Below, one piece after another: positions 51,137 through 53,676 of a stretch of DNA of 53,676 bases. The notes beneath the pieces are model-generated. The model saw only the letters and a list, made by a program, of their open reading frames with translations, ran no database searches and was not told the origin of the DNA. The DNA is from Candidatus Carbonibacillus altaicus (lineage in GTDB: Bacteria > Bacillota > Bacilli > Thermicanales > DSM-22653): positions 1 through 53,676 of the forward strand of contig PEBX01000010.1 in assembly GCA_003050645.1 (NCBI GenBank). Direction: 5' to 3'. The number at the start of each line of letters is the position of its first letter. The stretch's first letter is position 1. The translations under genes and the position numbers were made by a program.

Positions 51137-52633
51137 TTAAGATTGTATGTCCTTTGTTTGAACGTTTGCACAAAGTTCAAAGGTAACACGGGCACCGCCT
51201 TGAGCATTGTTTTCCGCCCAAATCTTTCCGCCATGTGCTTCAATAAAACTTTTAGCAATGGCTAGCCCGAGCCCTGTGCCGCCGTCTTTTCGCGCCCGGC
51301 CTTTGTCACTACGATAAAATCGCTCAAATACATACGGAAGGTCGGCTTCACGAAAGCCCGGTCCGCTGTCCGTAATCGATATCTTCACACACTCTGTCTC
51401 AGCCGACTCTGCCTGATCTTCCTCACCGGAAGAACGATCGATAAGCGGTTCAGCGGTGATCGTAATGCGTCCGCCTTCCGGTGTTGCTCTAATCGCATTG
51501 CCGTACACATTGACGATGACTTGTTCCAGACGTTTTCGATCGGCCGTGATCAAAAGCGGCCGCGGATGGATTTCGATCTGGACGGCAATGTTTTTTTCAG
51601 CCGTCGTTAAAGAAAAGACCTCGACGATCTGCTCAATCAATGTATCTAAAGAAAACCGTTCGGGATGAAGCGGAAGGGCCCGGGCTTCGGCCAAACTTAA
51701 ATTTTGTAAGTCCTGAATCATGTGGCCAAGACGCAGCGCCTCGTCGTGTAACAAGGCGAGTTTTTCACGTGGGATCTCTTCAGTCGTTTCCAACAACGCT
51801 TCAAGGTGTCCACGTAAAAGCGTAACGGGCGTCCTGAGTTCATGCGCCACATCGGCGATCAAGTTTTTTCTTACCTGTTCCAGTCGTGTAAGTGTTTCCG
51901 CCATCTCATTAAACGACCTAGCCAGCTCACCGATCTCATCCTTTCCTAACACTTTAGCCCGCGTATCGTAATTTCCCCGGGCATAATCGCGAATCGCTTT
52001 TGTTAATATGAGAACCGGTTCAACCATGCGCCTCGATAAAAAGCCGGCGAGAAGAAAGGCCAGTACCATCGCTAAAAGCGCGGAAATCCACACGGCCAGC
52101 TGCACCGAACGGCCAAACGATGCTTCAAGTTGCGCGATGGTGCCGAGAACCGGGCGATCGATCCACAGATACCCTACGATCCTTTCGTTTACGACTAGCG
52201 GATACGTGCCAGGTTGATGTTTAAGATCCGGTGTGCTCCCCGGGGGATAAGCGCGTGCACTTTTCGAAACATCGGCCAGCGCGTCTGTGTCAAAGATGAC
52301 CTGCCCTTCCGAGGAGAGTAGAACAAAACGATCGTCATTTACCATACGCGGTGGGGTACCTTCTGATCGGTGCAGCGCCATCCCTCCGCCTCGACGATCA
52401 TTCGTAAGACCTGACAGCCAGTACAGGTAAGGTTCGACCCCTGCAAAGTTACCGTTCTCCGCGTAAAAGCTCTCCAGCCGTGCGATGATGGCCTCATCTC
52501 GCGCGGTGCGAAGGGCCTTAGTGAACGACGATGTTTCATATTGAATGAGTAAGCTGCTAAATACTGTAATAAGCAGTGCTGTCAGTAAAATTAAGCTGAT
52601 TGCAAATAGTAATAGTTTCGTTTTAAAACGCAT
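51137..52633 (-). CDS. Sensor histidine kinase with HAMP domain (BaeS/ResE-like)
   Basis: ATG 52633, 4 nt after the regulator stop, gives 498 aa. TM1 is near residues 7-27, an extracellular sensing domain of about 140 residues follows, then TM2 (AVWISALLAMVLAFLLAGFL), HAMP, and the dimerisation helix with the H-box DVAHELRTPVTLL. The N-box (NVYGNAIRATPEGG) and G-boxes (DSGPGF, GGTGLGLAIAKSFIEAHGG) follow. The N-box has Tyr-Gly-Asn-Ala where Asn-Leu-x-x-Asn-Ala is usual, but Asn is kept. Signal unknown. Confidence 0.92.
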   Translation of the reverse strand: MRFKTKLLLFAISLILLTALLITVFSSLLIQYETSSFTKALRTARDEAIIARLESFYAENGNFAGVEPYLYWLSGLTNDRRGGGMALHRSEGTPPRMVNDDRFVLLSSEGQVIFDTDALADVSKSARAYPPGSTPDLKHQPGTYPLVVNERIVGYLWIDRPVLGTIAQLEASFGRSVQLAVWISALLAMVLAFLLAGFLSRRMVEPVLILTKAIRDYARGNYDTRAKVLGKDEIGELARSFNEMAETLTRLEQVRKNLIADVAHELRTPVTLLRGHLEALLETTEEIPREKLALLHDEALRLGHMIQDLQNLSLAEARALPLHPERFSLDTLIEQIVEVFSLTTAEKNIAVQIEIHPRPLLITADRKRLEQVIVNVYGNAIRATPEGGRITITAEPLIDRSSGEEDQAESAETECVKISITDSGPGFREADLPYVFERFYRSDKGRARKDGGTGLGLAIAKSFIEAHGGKIWAENNAQGGARVTFELCANVQTKDIQS

Positions 52634-52637
52634 GCTC

Positions 52638-53405
52638 TTAGCCCTGCCCCATTTTATAACCGACGCCATAGACGGTTAAAATATACTTCGGATTTTGCGG
52701 TGTGTCTTCGACTTTTTTTCGCAAATTGCTAATATGTGTATCGAGCACACGATCGTAGCCGATATAGGCATCACCGAGTTTTTCCAGAAGCTGCATGCGT
52801 GTGTAAACGCGCCCCGGGTGACGCATCAGCGTCTCCAGTATTTTAAATTCTGTAGGCGTCAGGTTGATAGGTTCACCATTTTTGTAAAGGCCTAGCCGCT
52901 CCGGATAAAGCCGAAGGGCACCGACAAAAAGCACCTCCTCCTGTCCGCCTTCCTTTTGTCGCAAATCCTCATTGTTCGGCTCACCTGTGACGAAAGAAGC
53001 GTTTTGCCCGACCCCTACATGCGTTTTCACGAGAAGCTGCCCTCGGCGTAAAAGAGCACGTATGCGTGCCAGAAGTTCGCGCATGCCGAATGGTTTAGTA
53101 AGATAGTCATCGGCGCCCAGTTCGAGACCTAGCACTTTATCGGCCTCTTCACTTTTGGCCGTTAGCATCAAAACCGGTACGAGGGATGTCTGGTGCATCT
53201 GGCGAATACGTTTTAATAGATCGAAGCCGTTCATGCCCGGCATAAGCACATCCAGGATGATCAGGTCCGGTTGCTCCGCATGTATTCGGTCGATGACTTT
53301 CGTTGCATCGCTTTCTGTAAAAACCGTATAGCCTTCATGAATCAGATACGAGCTGATCATCTCTAACAGCTTGGGCTCATCATCGACGATAAAGATGGTA
53401 GCCAT
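52638..53405 (-). CDS. OmpR-family response regulator with extended linker
   Basis: ATG 53405 has GAGGAG upstream; 255 aa. The receiver has IVDDEPKLL and phospho-acceptor Asp in LIILDVLMPGMNGFD (about residue 52), Lys in YLTKPFGMRELL, and the winged helix ends at YILTVYGVGYKMGQG. The domains are joined by a linker of about 35 polar residues (HVGVGQNASF ... KEGGQEE), longer than in typical PhoP/ResD regulators. It is upstream of the kinase in the same operon, and behind an 11-bp repeat array. Confidence 0.93.
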   Translation of the reverse strand: MATIFIVDDEPKLLEMISSYLIHEGYTVFTESDATKVIDRIHAEQPDLIILDVLMPGMNGFDLLKRIRQMHQTSLVPVLMLTAKSEEADKVLGLELGADDYLTKPFGMRELLARIRALLRRGQLLVKTHVGVGQNASFVTGEPNNEDLRQKEGGQEEVLFVGALRLYPERLGLYKNGEPINLTPTEFKILETLMRHPGRVYTRMQLLEKLGDAYIGYDRVLDTHISNLRKKVEDTPQNPKYILTVYGVGYKMGQG

Positions 53406-53461
53406 CTCGTTCTCCTCTTCTCCAGAACATCTCTTTTTTCAATTCACTTTGAAGTCTAATC

Positions 53462-53549
53462 CGATGCCAGATCAATGCCAGATCAATGCCAAATCAATAC
53501 CATATCAATGCCAGATCAACGTCAAATCAATACCATGTCAATACCAAAC
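53462..53549. repeat. Array of eight 11-bp direct repeats upstream of the response regulator
   Basis: The unit on the plus strand is (A/G)ATGCCAGATC-like (consensus AATRCCARATC). The trailing TC of units falls at exact 11-bp steps: 53471, 53482, 53493, 53504, 53515, 53526 and 53537 mark the ATC or GTC of seven successive units. The eighth unit is more degenerate. The array lies 57-144 nt before the regulator start. Confidence 0.9.
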
Positions 53550-53569
53550 CAACCTTATCCTTTGTCTTT

Positions 53570-53598
53570 ATTGTAACGTCTCTTCCAATACATCACAA
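53570..53598 (-). promoter_or_regulatory. Possible promoter of the response regulator operon
   Basis: On the minus strand TTGTGA (plus 53593-53598), 17 bp, TACAAT (plus 53570-53575). If real, the 11-bp array would lie in the transcribed leader. The rest of 53406-53676 shows no gene. Confidence 0.5.
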
Positions 53599-53676
53599 CA
53601 AACCGACGAATTCGGTACGACACATTATTTAGTACTCTACATCATCTAGTATTTCATATTTATAAAACAAAAAGCC

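Noticed and set aside
53462-53549. Possible CRISPR-like repeat array
   Set aside because: Units are 11 bp and contiguous with no spacers; no cas gene is nearby.
1-53676. tRNA, rRNA, prophage or integrase genes
   Set aside because: No cloverleaf with a TTCGANTC arm, no rRNA-like segment and no integrase, portal or capsid proteins were recognised.

Overview
The window looks like a chromosomal stretch of a spore-forming, Gram-positive Bacillales-type bacterium of medium GC. The evidence is a SpoVK-type AAA ATPase, a PdaA cortex deacetylase, a YqzM-like peptide, three tiny YjcZ-type sporulation peptides, an S-box (SAM) riboswitch, a Bacillus-type SOS box at lexA, a BceRSAB-type peptide-detoxification module, and strong AGGAGG ribosome-binding sites that often precede TTG or GTG starts. 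No rRNA, tRNA, CRISPR array, intact insertion sequence or prophage was seen.

Layout. 1-5.1 kb: yqzM-like peptide, ppa, a membrane LysM protein, a polysaccharide deacetylase lipoprotein, a YtxH-like protein and an AI-2E/YtvI permease. 5.3-8.7 kb: spoVK-like ATPase, a PLP enzyme of the YnbB family with an extended N-terminus, and lexA. 8.8-12 kb: pdaA and an unusual MurT/GatD-like pair. 12-15.4 kb: SAM riboswitch and metNPQ methionine importer. 15.5-24.3 kb: wrbA, fatty-acid desaturase, aldo/keto reductase, amino-acid permease, TerC-like protein, CoA-disulfide-reductase-like enzyme, pterin dehydratase and thpR. 24.4-26.5 kb: an SPFH / ribbon-helix-helix / YhfC-protease operon. 26.6-33.5 kb: an MDR dehydrogenase, mnmM, folB, a truncated DNA glycosylase, a NEW3-ABC exporter operon and a sigma/anti-sigma pair. 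33.7-42.5 kb: proBA, an amidase, a response regulator and kinase, and a Bce ABC transporter. 42.7-50.3 kb: acetamidase/formamidase, an orphan substrate-binding lipoprotein, an alkaline phosphatase without a signal peptide, a Bax-inhibitor-1 protein, chrA and the YjcZ cluster. 50.3-53.7 kb: a DUF2202 ferritin-like protein and a two-component system preceded by an exact 11-bp-period repeat array.

How the genes work together. Cell-envelope themes dominate: peptidoglycan editing (deacetylases, amidase, MurT/GatD-like pair), peptide-antibiotic resistance (BceRSAB with a recognisable operator) and membrane-quality functions (desaturase, SPFH-protease). The most unusual items are: a MurT lacking its zinc ribbon paired with a GatD-like protein whose aligned nucleophile is Ser rather than Cys; the SPFH-RHH-YhfC operon with two GATATC operators one helical turn apart; two copies of a 51-nt structured element 30.6 kb apart in leader-like positions; a nested-hairpin leader in front of the desaturase; a six-unit 21-bp coding repeat at the start of metN; and the helically phased 11-bp array before the last two-component operon.

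All assignments were made by reading the sequence and recalling family motifs; no database search was run. Where several starts were possible, the start with a ribosome-binding site at 6-11 nt was preferred, so several CDS starts are shorter than the longest open frame.
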